In this document: one piece after another, positions 16,839 to 26,062 of the stretch
How the letters are laid out: the number at the start of each line of letters is the position of its first letter
Numbering within the stretch: position 1 is the stretch's first letter
Assembly (NCBI RefSeq): GCF_002410825.1
Contig: NZ_DHOS01000010.1
Span: 169,827 to 233,826 of the forward strand
Origin: Proteiniphilum sp. UBA5384
GTDB lineage: Bacteria > Bacteroidota > Bacteroidia > Bacteroidales > Dysgonomonadaceae
Direction: 5' to 3'
DNA length: 64,000 nucleotides
The notes under the pieces: model-generated
The model's input: only the letters and a program-made list of their open reading frames with translations
Told to the model about the DNA's origin: nothing
The model's database searches: none
Position numbers and translations under genes: made by a program

Positions 16839-17765
16839 ATGATTTCACAGGGTGGGCAGGACGAAATGGTGTACCATACGCCGGCGTTGCTTGAAGAAAG
16901 CGTTGGCGGGCTGAATATCTGTCCCGGGGGGGTATATGTCGATCTTACTTTTGGAGGAGGAGGGCACTCTCGGGAAATACTGCATAGGTTAGGGAACGAA
17001 GGGCGGCTTATCGCTTTCGATCAGGATGAAGACGCAATCGAAAATATTCCCTCCGATCACCGCTTCACTTTTGTACATGGTAATTTTCGCTTCCTGAAGA
17101 ATTTTCTCCGTTATCACGGTGTGGAGGCGGTAGATGGTATTCTTGCCGATCTGGGTGTGTCGTCACACCATTTCGATGCTTCCGGTCGTGGATTTTCATT
17201 TCGTTTTGAAGGGGAATTGGATATGCGGATGAACCGGCATATCTACAGGAGTGCTGCCGATATTCTTAACGAATATGAAGCAGAAAGATTGTCTGACATT
17301 TTCTTCCAATATGGTGAATTAAAAAATGCACGACAGATCGCTTCGGCTGTAGTACGATACAGGGAGACAAAAAAAATCCGGGAAACCGGGGACCTGCTGG
17401 CAATTTTGGAACCTTTCACCCCCAGGGAAAAGGAGAAAAAACTCCTAGCCCAAGCTTTTCAGGCACTTCGTATTGAAGTGAACGGTGAAATCGGGGCGCT
17501 GAAGGAAATGCTCCTTCAGTCCTTACAGGTGTTAAAGCCGGGGGGGCGTTTGTCTGTGATTTCTTATCATTCTCTGGAAGACCGGTTGGTGAAGAATTTT
17601 TTCAGGGCAGGCAATTTTGAAGGAGAGGTGGTCAAAGATTTCTATGGAAATGTGGAGACACCCTTCACGCTTATAAACCGAAAGGTGATTGTGCCAACCG
17701 ATGAGGAGCAACAGCGCAATCCCCGTTCAAGAAGCGCCAAGTTGAGGGTTGTAGAAATAAAATGA
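16839..17765 (+). CDS. rsmH: 16S rRNA (cytosine(1402)-N4)-methyltransferase RsmH
   Basis: RsmH (MraW) methylates N4 of C1402 in 16S rRNA. VDLTFGGGGHSREIL near residue 33 binds SAM. DGILADLGVSSHHFD, RFEGELDMRMN and SVISYHSLEDRLVK are the family blocks. The first ATG is used, giving 308 residues. An internal ATG at 16866 follows AGGACGAA and would give a more standard N-terminus, so the true start may be there. The 3' end overlaps ftsL by four bases (ATGA). Confidence 0.95.
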   Translation: MISQGGQDEMVYHTPALLEESVGGLNICPGGVYVDLTFGGGGHSREILHRLGNEGRLIAFDQDEDAIENIPSDHRFTFVHGNFRFLKNFLRYHGVEAVDGILADLGVSSHHFDASGRGFSFRFEGELDMRMNRHIYRSAADILNEYEAERLSDIFFQYGELKNARQIASAVVRYRETKKIRETGDLLAILEPFTPREKEKKLLAQAFQALRIEVNGEIGALKEMLLQSLQVLKPGGRLSVISYHSLEDRLVKNFFRAGNFEGEVVKDFYGNVETPFTLINRKVIVPTDEEQQRNPRSRSAKLRVVEIK

Positions 17766-18094
17766 AACTAAAGTTCGATAACATACGCAAATCGTTTGTC
17801 CGTGTTTTTGGGGGGAGTGTCCTCACCGAGGACTTCTTCCTCAAAAACATGAGATTTATTATTGTTATTGTGTTGGTTATATTTCTCTTTATCAGCCATC
17901 GTTATAGTGTGATTCAAAAAATGGCGGAGATAGAGAAACTGGAGCAGGAACTCCGGGATGCAAAATATGAATCACTGACCATCTCTTCGAGCCTTACCGA
18001 AGCGAGTAGGCAGGGGGAGATAGAACGGCGTATTGAGGAAGCCGGTTTGGAACTTAAAGTGACAAACGGACCGGTTTATTATATAAATAAATGA
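17762..18094 (+). CDS. ftsL: Cell division protein FtsL
   Basis: This is a small bitopic division protein of 110 residues. A cytoplasmic N-terminus of about 28 residues precedes one membrane helix at about 31-46 (FIIVIVLVIFLFIS) and a short periplasmic coiled coil (EIEKLEQELRDAKYES). FtsL forms a complex with FtsQ and FtsB that activates the septal synthase FtsW-FtsI. Sequence identity in the family is low, so the call rests on topology and on position between rsmH and ftsI. It is coupled to rsmH by an ATGA overlap. Confidence 0.85.
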   Translation: MKLKFDNIRKSFVRVFGGSVLTEDFFLKNMRFIIVIVLVIFLFISHRYSVIQKMAEIEKLEQELRDAKYESLTISSSLTEASRQGEIERRIEEAGLELKVTNGPVYYINK

Positions 18095-18164
18095 ATAGAA
18101 GGCAAATTTGTGAACTTTGCCATAATGGGAAAACGACTCAATTTATTGAAAAGTCTTACATAAA

Positions 18165-20363
18165 ATGAAAAAACAAAGTCGCAATAACAAACGGGCTATT
18201 TTGGGCAAATATGGATTTATCGTTGCCCTGCTGATGTTGTTTGCCGTGATGATCATTTTTTCTGCCGGTAAGATTGTGTTTACTTCCGAAGGAAAAAAAT
18301 GGCGTGAAGTAGGCGAAAAGGAGACCGTTATCAAGGACCGTGTGATTTTACCCAAGAGAGGAAATATTTATACCTATGACGGTAAGTTGTTGGCTACAAC
18401 CGAGCCTTTATATAGTATATACATGGATTTCTGGGCGGGTGGAATACAAAAAGATACGCTCACAAAATATGTGGGTGATTTGTCGGCTGCCTTAGCCAAA
18501 AAATTCCCCGACAGAACGGCTGCCCAATACAAGAATGTAATCATGAATGGTTGGTCAATGCGAGAAGATGAAGAACGCCGGATGCGGGAGAACCAGGCAA
18601 AAGGAATCGATAAAAAAGTTCCGATGCGTTCCCGTTATGTGAGGATATTACGGAATGATATCTCTTATGTCGATTTAAAGGAAATCCGCACTTATCCTTT
18701 CTGGAATCAACGTTCCAATCGTAGCGGGTTGATTGCCGAAGAGCGGAACGCACGCAAAAAACCTTTCGGGAATCTGGCCAACCGCACGGTGGGTAGCGTA
18801 TATAAGGATCTGGACAAGGGAGGTGCCAGCGGTTTGGAGTTAAAATATGATTCGCTCCTCAGGGGGGTGCCCGGTGTGAAATTTCGTCAGAAAATACAGG
18901 GACGATGGATGGATGTAGTGGAAAAACCGGCTGAAGAGGGATGGGATATTGTCACTACTATCGATGCAGGAATACAGGATATTACCGAACGTGCCCTTCG
19001 GGAGAAGTTGATAGAAACGGAGGCTGAGTCGGGTACAGCCATTATCATGGAGGTGAAAACTGGTGAGATAAAGGGTATTGTGAATCTTGACCGCATGAGT
19101 AACGGGAATTATGCCGAGGGTAATCCCAATGCATTTTCCTATATGAATGAACCGGGTTCTACCTTTAAGACTGTGACAGCGATGGTAGCGCTCGACGATG
19201 GTGTGATTACGCCCACCGACTCGTTTTATGTGGGAAACGGTCTTTTCCAATATAATAAAAGGTGGGTAAGGGATCATTACTGGCGCAGAGGACAGGATAG
19301 GGGTTACCTGACGGTAGAGGAAGGGATCGCTATTTCTTCGAACGTGGTAATGAGTAAGGTCGTACTGAAAGGATATGAAGGTAATCCTAAACAATTTGTG
19401 GCGGGAATAGACCGTATCGGGTTGAGAAAACCTCTTACTTGGGATGTGCCACTCAATGGGATAGAGGGTACTTCTTCCATCCGGTTCCCGGATGATAAGA
19501 CCAATTACTGGTCGAAGACAACACTCCCCTGGATGTCGTTCGGATATGAAACAAAAGTACCACCCATCTATATGTTGATGTTTTATAATGGAATTGCGAA
19601 CGGTGGGAAAATGATAAAACCCTTTATTGCCAAGCAGTTTATTGATAAGGGTAAGGTGGTAAAGAGAGTGGACGCAGAAGTGGTGAACCCGAAAATGTGT
19701 AAGCCTTCCACGTTAGAACAAATACAAAAGATGCTGCTGAAAGTAATAGAGGATGGGACAGCCAAAGTAGTGGCTTCCGACTATTTTACGATTGCCGGAA
19801 AGACCGGTACGGCACAAATTGCTTCGGGAGGTAGTTATTCCAGTTATTACGTCTCTTTTTGTGGATATTTCCCGGCAGAGGAGCCTATGTACACCATCTT
19901 CGTCGGACTGAGAAAACCCAAGGGGGTTCCTTCCGGAGGAGGAATGGCCGGTATGGTTTTTAAAAACATAGCAGAACAGACCTATCTTAAAGAAGTGCGG
20001 CTGAATGTGGATGCGTGTAGAATAGATTCTACACAGCATAAATACCCTACCTTTAAAAATGGGAATTGGGAACATAACCGCTCGCTGTTACGTTCGTTGA
20101 ACTTTCCTGCTGAAGGTCCGGCAGAAGCAGCCGATTGGGTGAAGATGAAGTACGACAGCACTGCTTATCAGTCTGATCCACTTGTGCTACATAGTGGCCT
20201 TATTCCCGATGTGCGGGGGATGGGTGCTCGCGATGCGGTTTATTTGCTGGAAAAATCAGGACTTCGGGTTAACCTGATCGGAGCCGGAAAGGTGGTGTCG
20301 CAGTCGCTTTCGCCCGGTCAGAGATTGGTGAAAGGAACTACCGTCACCATTACGATGAGATAG
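18165..20363 (+). CDS. ftsI: Septal transpeptidase FtsI (PBP3) with PASTA domain
   Basis: This is the class B penicillin-binding protein that cross-links septal peptidoglycan. One membrane helix at 16-38 precedes the pedestal domain. The transpeptidase motifs are STFK (332-335), SSN (391-393) and KTG (546-548). The C-terminal 60 residues form a PASTA domain (IPDVRGMGARDAVYLLEKSG onward), absent from E. coli FtsI but common in Bacteroidetes and Firmicutes. The length of 732 fits that form. A 60-bp hairpin repeat begins six bases after the stop. Confidence 0.95.
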   Translation: MKKQSRNNKRAILGKYGFIVALLMLFAVMIIFSAGKIVFTSEGKKWREVGEKETVIKDRVILPKRGNIYTYDGKLLATTEPLYSIYMDFWAGGIQKDTLTKYVGDLSAALAKKFPDRTAAQYKNVIMNGWSMREDEERRMRENQAKGIDKKVPMRSRYVRILRNDISYVDLKEIRTYPFWNQRSNRSGLIAEERNARKKPFGNLANRTVGSVYKDLDKGGASGLELKYDSLLRGVPGVKFRQKIQGRWMDVVEKPAEEGWDIVTTIDAGIQDITERALREKLIETEAESGTAIIMEVKTGEIKGIVNLDRMSNGNYAEGNPNAFSYMNEPGSTFKTVTAMVALDDGVITPTDSFYVGNGLFQYNKRWVRDHYWRRGQDRGYLTVEEGIAISSNVVMSKVVLKGYEGNPKQFVAGIDRIGLRKPLTWDVPLNGIEGTSSIRFPDDKTNYWSKTTLPWMSFGYETKVPPIYMLMFYNGIANGGKMIKPFIAKQFIDKGKVVKRVDAEVVNPKMCKPSTLEQIQKMLLKVIEDGTAKVVASDYFTIAGKTGTAQIASGGSYSSYYVSFCGYFPAEEPMYTIFVGLRKPKGVPSGGGMAGMVFKNIAEQTYLKEVRLNVDACRIDSTQHKYPTFKNGNWEHNRSLLRSLNFPAEGPAEAADWVKMKYDSTAYQSDPLVLHSGLIPDVRGMGARDAVYLLEKSGLRVNLIGAGKVVSQSLSPGQRLVKGTTVTITMR

Positions 20364-20368
20364 GGCTG

Positions 20369-20428
20369 ATTTACTGATCCCGATGAATCGGGACAACTTC
20401 TCCCGGCCTTCCGGAAGTAGAGATGATT
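20369..20428 (-). repeat. 60-bp intergenic hairpin repeat, copy A (behind ftsI)
   Basis: The reverse complement aligns without gaps over 60 bases to copies behind murD and ftsZ. The shared core is a TCCCGA-type arm with its complement on both sides, giving two consecutive hairpins; TCCCGAT-TC-ATCGGGA is perfect in this copy. It lies in the opposite orientation to the other two copies. Confidence 0.85.
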
Positions 20429-20491
20429 CGGTATAATGTGTCAATAAGAATAATGAGACAATGGGAATAAAGGATAAAAAGCCTGGAAGAA

Positions 20492-21949
20492 ATGAATTTA
20501 AATAAATTGATTGAAACTTGTGATGTAGTTGTCGTGCGTGGCAACGACGAAGCGGAGGTGACATCCATCACGTCCGATTCGCGTATGGTGACGCCGGGTT
20601 CTCTTTTTATTGCGGTAGAAGGAATTTTTACCGATGGACATGCCTATATCAGTAAAGCGATAGAGCAGGGAGCGATTGTGGTGGTGTATGATAAACCGAT
20701 GATCGAAGAATATTTTTCCCGCGTTACTTATGTGCAGGTAAAACAGAGCGCGTTAGCTCTGGCGCAGATAGCTTCTGCATGGTATGGAAACCCGTCGTCA
20801 TTGTTGAAACTCGTAGGTGTGACCGGTACGAATGGCAAGACCACTATCGCTACATTATTATATGATACGTTCCGCCATTTGGGTTATCCTTCCGGATTAT
20901 TATCCACTGTAGCCAATTATGTCGATGGAAAAAGGTACCCCACTACACATACCACGCTTGATCCGATCACACTGAATGATTATCTGCGTAAGATGGTGGA
21001 TGCCGGCTGTGAATACGCCTTTATGGAGGTCAGTTCACATGCGATTCACCAGAAGCGGGTGTATGGCCTTCGGTTCGCAGGTGGCATTTTTACTAATCTT
21101 ACCCAGGACCATCTCGATTACCATAAGAATATGCTGGAATACCGCAACGTCAAAAAGTCCTTCTTTGACGACCTTCCGGCTGAAGCATTCGCCCTGACCA
21201 ATATCGACGATAAAAACGGTTCGCTGATGCTACAGAATACGAAAGCATCACAATATACCTATTCAGTAAGGGGAATGGCCGATTTCAAAGCCCGTATTTT
21301 CGAAAAGCATTTCGATGGTACCGATATAGAGATCAATGGGAAAGAACTTACTGTGCAATTCGTGGGTACATTTAACGTATATAATCTTTTGGCTGTGTAT
21401 GGAACGGGCATATTGCTCGGACTTGGAGGAGAGGAGTTGCTGCGGACACTCTCTCTGTTAAAACCGGTAGCCGGAAGATTTCAAACGCTGCACTCACCGA
21501 AAGGATACACCGTAATTGTCGACTATGCACATACACCGGATGCTCTTTCAAATGTACTGACAGCTATTGATGGTGTATTGAACAAGAAAGGTCAGATCAT
21601 TACTGTAGTAGGTTGTGGGGGTAACCGGGATAAAACCAAACGACCGGTTATGGCGCGTGAGGCTGTGCAACTGAGTGATAGAGTAGTGTTTACATCTGAT
21701 AATCCCCGTTTTGAGGAACCGGATGAAATCCTCAGGGATATGCTGGAGGGACTTACCGACGAGCAGAAAGGCAGCGCACTGACTATTGTGGATCGTCGTG
21801 AAGCAATCAAGACTGCCTGCGCGCTGGCGCAGGCAGGAGATGTGATTCTCATTGCGGGAAAAGGACATGAGGATTATCAGGAAATAAAAGGGGTGAAGCA
21901 CCATTTTGATGATAAAGAAGAAGTAGAGAGGATCACATCATCACATTAG
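20492..21949 (+). CDS. murE: UDP-MurNAc-L-Ala-D-Glu:meso-diaminopimelate ligase MurE
   Basis: MurE adds the third residue of the peptidoglycan stem peptide in the cytoplasm. The ATP loop GTNGKTT is at 112-118, the carbamylated-lysine region lies further on, and the substrate-selecting motif DNPR is near residue 405 in SDNPRFEEP. DNPR indicates meso-diaminopimelate instead of lysine. The 485-residue length is standard. It follows ftsI after 128 bases that contain the 60-bp repeat. murF, which follows murE in many bacteria, is not in this cluster. Confidence 0.97.
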   Translation: MNLNKLIETCDVVVVRGNDEAEVTSITSDSRMVTPGSLFIAVEGIFTDGHAYISKAIEQGAIVVVYDKPMIEEYFSRVTYVQVKQSALALAQIASAWYGNPSSLLKLVGVTGTNGKTTIATLLYDTFRHLGYPSGLLSTVANYVDGKRYPTTHTTLDPITLNDYLRKMVDAGCEYAFMEVSSHAIHQKRVYGLRFAGGIFTNLTQDHLDYHKNMLEYRNVKKSFFDDLPAEAFALTNIDDKNGSLMLQNTKASQYTYSVRGMADFKARIFEKHFDGTDIEINGKELTVQFVGTFNVYNLLAVYGTGILLGLGGEELLRTLSLLKPVAGRFQTLHSPKGYTVIVDYAHTPDALSNVLTAIDGVLNKKGQIITVVGCGGNRDKTKRPVMAREAVQLSDRVVFTSDNPRFEEPDEILRDMLEGLTDEQKGSALTIVDRREAIKTACALAQAGDVILIAGKGHEDYQEIKGVKHHFDDKEEVERITSSH

Positions 21950-21968
21950 TAAATTATCACATCAAACA

Positions 21969-23228
21969 ATGTTATATTATCTATTCGAATATTTAGACAA
22001 ACTTGATTTTCCCGGAGCGGGCATGTTTCAATTCGTAATGTTCCGTTCCGCCATGGCAGCTGTCTTTTCACTGCTGATCGGTATCTTTGCAGGTAAAAAA
22101 ATTATCCGGGCATTGCAGCGTCGGCAGATAGGGGAGACTATCCGGAATCTCGACTTGGAGGGACAGTACAGTAAACGGGGTACCCCTACAATGGGAGGTG
22201 TTATTGTAATCCTCTCAATTCTGGTATCTACACTGCTCTTTGGAAAATTGGAGAATATCTATATTATACTGATGCTCGTCAGCACTGTCTGGTTGGGAAT
22301 ACTGGGTTTTGCCGATGATTATATCAAAGTGTTCAAAAAAGACAAGGAAGGATTGAAAGGGAAATTCAAGGTGGTGGCGCAAGTGGGATTGGGGTTAATT
22401 GTCGGATTGACCATTTATTTCAGTCCCGAAATTGTAGTCCGGGAGAATACTGAAATCCGTGTAAATAATGTGATAGAAGAGGTTACTTATCAGAATGAGG
22501 ATGTAAAAACCACCAGTACCACTATCCCTTTTGTAAAGAACAATAATTTCGACTATAGGTGGTTGGTCAATTGGATGGGCGATTTTGCCGATATAGCGGT
22601 TTGGATTGTTTTTGTATTGGTAGTGATTCTTATAGTGACCGCAGTTTCCAATAGTGCCAACCTTACGGACGGGCTGGATGGCCTGGCATCCGGATCCTCG
22701 GCTATTATCGGGGTGGCCTTAGGGGTACTGGCTTATGTTTCCGGACGTGTCGACTTTGCTTCCTACCTGAATATCATGTATATCCCGGGTGGAGATGAAT
22801 TGATGGTGTTTGCTTCTGCCTTCGTGGGAGCCTGTGTGGGTTTTCTCTGGTACAATGCCTATCCGGCACAGGTATTCATGGGGGATACCGGTAGTTTGAC
22901 AATGGGAGGTATCATCGGTGTTTTTGCCGTATTGATACATAAAGAATTATTGTTGCCGATTTTGTGCGGTGTATTTTTTGTCGAGGCATTATCGGTAATC
23001 GCACAAGTGTTTTATTTTAAATTTACAAAGAAAAAATATGGAGCGGGTAAACGCATCTTCAAGATGACACCCCTGCATCATCATTACCAGAAGCCGGGGG
23101 ATGGAAGTATCGAAGCGCTTATTCAAAAGCCTATCGCGCCATTGGCCGAACCGAAGATTGTAAGCCGCTTCTGGTTGGTAGGGATGATTCTGGTGGTGCT
23201 GGCCCTTGCGACTCTCAAAATGAGGTAA
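21969..23228 (+). CDS. mraY: Phospho-MurNAc-pentapeptide translocase MraY
   Basis: MraY is an integral membrane enzyme that transfers phospho-MurNAc-pentapeptide to undecaprenyl phosphate to make lipid I. Hallmarks are KRGTPTMGG near residue 68, FADDYIKV near 115, SNSANLTDGLDGLA near 225, FMGDTGSLTMGG near 300 and the histidine motif MTPLHHHYQ near the C-terminus. A periplasmic insert of about 50 residues (roughly 155-205) between helices is longer than in E. coli, as is usual in Bacteroidetes. It starts 19 bases after murE. Confidence 0.97.
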   Translation: MLYYLFEYLDKLDFPGAGMFQFVMFRSAMAAVFSLLIGIFAGKKIIRALQRRQIGETIRNLDLEGQYSKRGTPTMGGVIVILSILVSTLLFGKLENIYIILMLVSTVWLGILGFADDYIKVFKKDKEGLKGKFKVVAQVGLGLIVGLTIYFSPEIVVRENTEIRVNNVIEEVTYQNEDVKTTSTTIPFVKNNNFDYRWLVNWMGDFADIAVWIVFVLVVILIVTAVSNSANLTDGLDGLASGSSAIIGVALGVLAYVSGRVDFASYLNIMYIPGGDELMVFASAFVGACVGFLWYNAYPAQVFMGDTGSLTMGGIIGVFAVLIHKELLLPILCGVFFVEALSVIAQVFYFKFTKKKYGAGKRIFKMTPLHHHYQKPGDGSIEALIQKPIAPLAEPKIVSRFWLVGMILVVLALATLKMR

Positions 23229-23271
23229 TGGAGAAAGAGAGTTTTGAATGATGATTAGGCTGGTCAATTAA

Positions 23272-24624
23272 ATGAATGGAATGATGGATGGGAAATTGAT
23301 AGTGATTCTGGGAGGTGGCGAAAGCGGTGTGGGGGCTGCCATACTCGCACAAAAGAAGGGCTTTGAGGTATTTCTTTCCGACAATGGTACACTGGCGGAT
23401 GAGCACCGGCAAACGCTTCAAAGTTACCGGATCGATTTTGAAGAGAACGGACATACCGAACTTCGGATATTACGGGCTGACGAAATCATAAAAAGTCCTG
23501 GGATTCCTGACAGTATGCCCATCTTGCAGAAGATATCGGCAAAAGGTGTTCCGGTGATATCCGAAATTGAATTTGCCGGGAGGTATACCGATGCGAAGAT
23601 GATTTGTATTACGGGTAGCAACGGTAAAACTACTACTGCCAGCCTGATCTATCATATCCTGCAATCGGCCGGATTGAATGTGGGACTAGGTGGAAATATC
23701 GGTAAAAGTTTCGCACGGCAGGTTGCGGAAGAATCCTATGATTACTATGTGTTGGAACTGAGTAGTTTTCAATTGGAAGGTGTCTATGATTTTAAGGCAG
23801 ATATAGCGGTATTGCTGAATATTACACCCGACCATCTGGATCGGTACGATCATAACCTGCAATATTATGTGGATGCCAAAATGCGGATTATCCGGAATCA
23901 GGAAACGGAGGATGCATTTATCTATTGGATAGATGACCCTCTGGTCACAAAAGAGATAGAAAAGTTAAAGCCGGCAGCCACTTCTTATCCTTTCGGAGAG
24001 AAGAAAAAAGATCATGCAGCTGCATATACCGAAAACGGAAAATTGTATATTCAAACAAAAGGAAATATATTCGATATGGAATTGGAGTTACTTGCTTTGG
24101 AAGGGATACATAATGTCTATAACTCAATGGCTTCGGGTATTGTAGCTAAGCTGATGGATGTCAGTGATGAGCAACTGCGTGCATCTTTATCTGATTTTAA
24201 AGGGGTTCCGCACCGGCTCGAAAAGGTAGCTTCCGTACGTGGAGTACAATATATCAACGATTCAAAAGCGACAAATGTGAATTCTTGCTGGTATGCCTTA
24301 CAGAGTATGCGTACAAGAACAGTATTGATTCTCGGTGGAACGGATAAAGGAAATGATTATACCGAAATTGAGGAATTGGTACGGAAAAAAGTAAGTACAT
24401 TGATCTTCCTCGGGAAGGATAACAGTAAATTACATGCATTCTTTGATGGGAAAGTGGATGTGATCCGGGAGGCCGATTCTATGAAGAAAGCTGTAGATAT
24501 CGCATACCAACTAACCCAAAGGGGAGATACTGTTTTGTTATCGCCCTGCTGCGCGAGCTTCGACCTGTTCAAAAACTACGAGGATCGCGGTGACCAGTTC
24601 AGAGAATGTGTGAGACGACTTTAA
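23272..24624 (+). CDS. murD: UDP-MurNAc-L-alanine:D-glutamate ligase MurD
   Basis: MurD adds D-glutamate to UDP-MurNAc-L-Ala. The N-terminal nucleotide fold starts with VILGGGESGVGAA, the ATP loop is ITGSNGKTTT near residue 115 and the family block NDSKATNVNS is near 325. The 450 residues are standard. The first ATG is used; ATGs at 23281 and 23284 are equally possible. The 60-bp repeat starts at the last base of the stop region. Confidence 0.96.
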   Translation: MNGMMDGKLIVILGGGESGVGAAILAQKKGFEVFLSDNGTLADEHRQTLQSYRIDFEENGHTELRILRADEIIKSPGIPDSMPILQKISAKGVPVISEIEFAGRYTDAKMICITGSNGKTTTASLIYHILQSAGLNVGLGGNIGKSFARQVAEESYDYYVLELSSFQLEGVYDFKADIAVLLNITPDHLDRYDHNLQYYVDAKMRIIRNQETEDAFIYWIDDPLVTKEIEKLKPAATSYPFGEKKKDHAAAYTENGKLYIQTKGNIFDMELELLALEGIHNVYNSMASGIVAKLMDVSDEQLRASLSDFKGVPHRLEKVASVRGVQYINDSKATNVNSCWYALQSMRTRTVLILGGTDKGNDYTEIEELVRKKVSTLIFLGKDNSKLHAFFDGKVDVIREADSMKKAVDIAYQLTQRGDTVLLSPCCASFDLFKNYEDRGDQFRECVRRL

Positions 24625-24682
24625 TCATCACTACTTGCCGAAGGTCGTGACAAGTTGTCCCGATTCATCGCGATCAGGAAAT
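24623..24682 (+). repeat. 60-bp intergenic hairpin repeat, copy B (behind murD)
   Basis: This copy occupies nearly the whole gap between murD and ftsW. It matches copy C at about 53 of 60 positions. The right hairpin arm carries changes (TCATCGCG) that weaken its stem, while the GACAAGTTGTC centre is kept. Confidence 0.85.
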
Positions 24683-24691
24683 AAAAGAGGT

Positions 24692-26062
24692 ATGTTTAAC
24701 GATAATAATCAAATGGACGATCCAGACCAATTATATGAAGAGGGAGGCGAAACCGAATCGTCGTTAGGTGATTTCGGGCGTAAGATATTCAAGGGAGATA
24801 AAGTGATCTGGGCGGTCTTTATCGCTCTATGTGTTATTTCACTGGTGGAGATCTTCAGTGCTACCAGTACCATTGTTTACCGGCAACAGAATATGTGGAG
24901 TCCCATCCTGCGGCATGCCGTATTCCTGATAGGGGGTGTAGGTGTGATTTTACTTATCCATAATATCCCGTACCGTTACTTTTCGTCATTGATATTTGTA
25001 TTGTTTATTGCTGTCATATTATTAGTTCTTACGCCGCTTATAGGTACGAGTGTCAATGGAGCAGACCGGTGGATATCATTTATGGGTATCACCATTCAGC
25101 CATCTGAAATAGCTAAAATATCATTGATGGGGACTGTCGCCTTCCTGTTAAGTAAACAGAACGAGGAAAATGAAGCGCTGATGTTTCGCTGGATGATTGG
25201 ACTGATGGCTATAGTATGTGGAATTATCGCGTTGGATAACCTGTCTACGGCAATGATGCTGTTCGGAATCTGTTTTTTGCTGATGTTTATAGGTAACGTG
25301 AAGTTTTTACGGTTGTTGAAAGTTGCGGGAATAGGGGTCGCCGCCATACTATTGTTCGTATTGATGCTGAATGTGATTCCGGCGAACTGGACAGACAGCG
25401 GTCCGTTGAACCGTTTGAGTACCTGGCAGAATCGTCTTTCCAATTTCACAACCCATAAAGAATTGTCAGAAGAAGAGTATTTTACTATTACGGATGATAA
25501 TTATCAGGTGGCGCATGCCAAGATAGCGATTGCCAATGGCAGTGTGGTGGGGGTATTCCCGGGAAACAGCACCGAACGCGACTTTTTACCGCAGGCTTAT
25601 TCCGATTTCATCTATGCGATTATTATTGAGGAGATGGGGATTCTGGGAGGACTTTTCGTGCTGCTCCTCTATGTGATTATCCTGATCCGGGCGGGGATGA
25701 TTGCACGTAAAACCGAGAAGCTGTTTCCAAAGTACCTCGTCCTGGGATCGGCATTGATGTTGTCCATACAGGCTTTTGTTAATATGGCAGTGGCCGTTAA
25801 CCTGATTCCTGTAACCGGTCAACCCCTTCCTCTGATAAGCCGGGGAGGTACTTCTACCCTGATCACCTGCGCTTATTTCGGATTAATTCTGAGCGCCGAT
25901 CGCTTCGGCATCGGGAAAAAGAAAGTAAAGGAAAACGATGAAACAGAGACCGGTGGAGATGAAGGAAATGACAACGACAATAATTCCCGCAATCTGCTGA
26001 AAGAAATAAAGACAGTGGACAAGTTAGAAGATAAGGTTGAATTCGAAATTATTCAGGTATGA
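24692..26062 (+). CDS. ftsW: Septal peptidoglycan glycosyltransferase FtsW
   Basis: FtsW is the SEDS-family polymerase that works with FtsI at the septum. After a hydrophilic N-terminus of about 45 residues there are about ten membrane helices. Family motifs include RWISFMGITIQPSEIAK near residue 135 and LPLISRGGTS near the end. The cytoplasmic C-tail is long, acidic and Asn-rich. The start is the ATG at 24692 with AAAAGAGGT before it. An open frame extends upstream but only through the repeat element. It overlaps murG by four bases (ATGA). Confidence 0.95.
   Translation: MFNDNNQMDDPDQLYEEGGETESSLGDFGRKIFKGDKVIWAVFIALCVISLVEIFSATSTIVYRQQNMWSPILRHAVFLIGGVGVILLIHNIPYRYFSSLIFVLFIAVILLVLTPLIGTSVNGADRWISFMGITIQPSEIAKISLMGTVAFLLSKQNEENEALMFRWMIGLMAIVCGIIALDNLSTAMMLFGICFLLMFIGNVKFLRLLKVAGIGVAAILLFVLMLNVIPANWTDSGPLNRLSTWQNRLSNFTTHKELSEEEYFTITDDNYQVAHAKIAIANGSVVGVFPGNSTERDFLPQAYSDFIYAIIIEEMGILGGLFVLLLYVIILIRAGMIARKTEKLFPKYLVLGSALMLSIQAFVNMAVAVNLIPVTGQPLPLISRGGTSTLITCAYFGLILSADRFGIGKKKVKENDETETGGDEGNDNDNNSRNLLKEIKTVDKLEDKVEFEIIQV

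Noticed and set aside
24635..24691. N-terminal extension of FtsW
   Set aside because: The frame is open only through the 60-bp repeat, and a better ATG with a ribosome-binding site follows.
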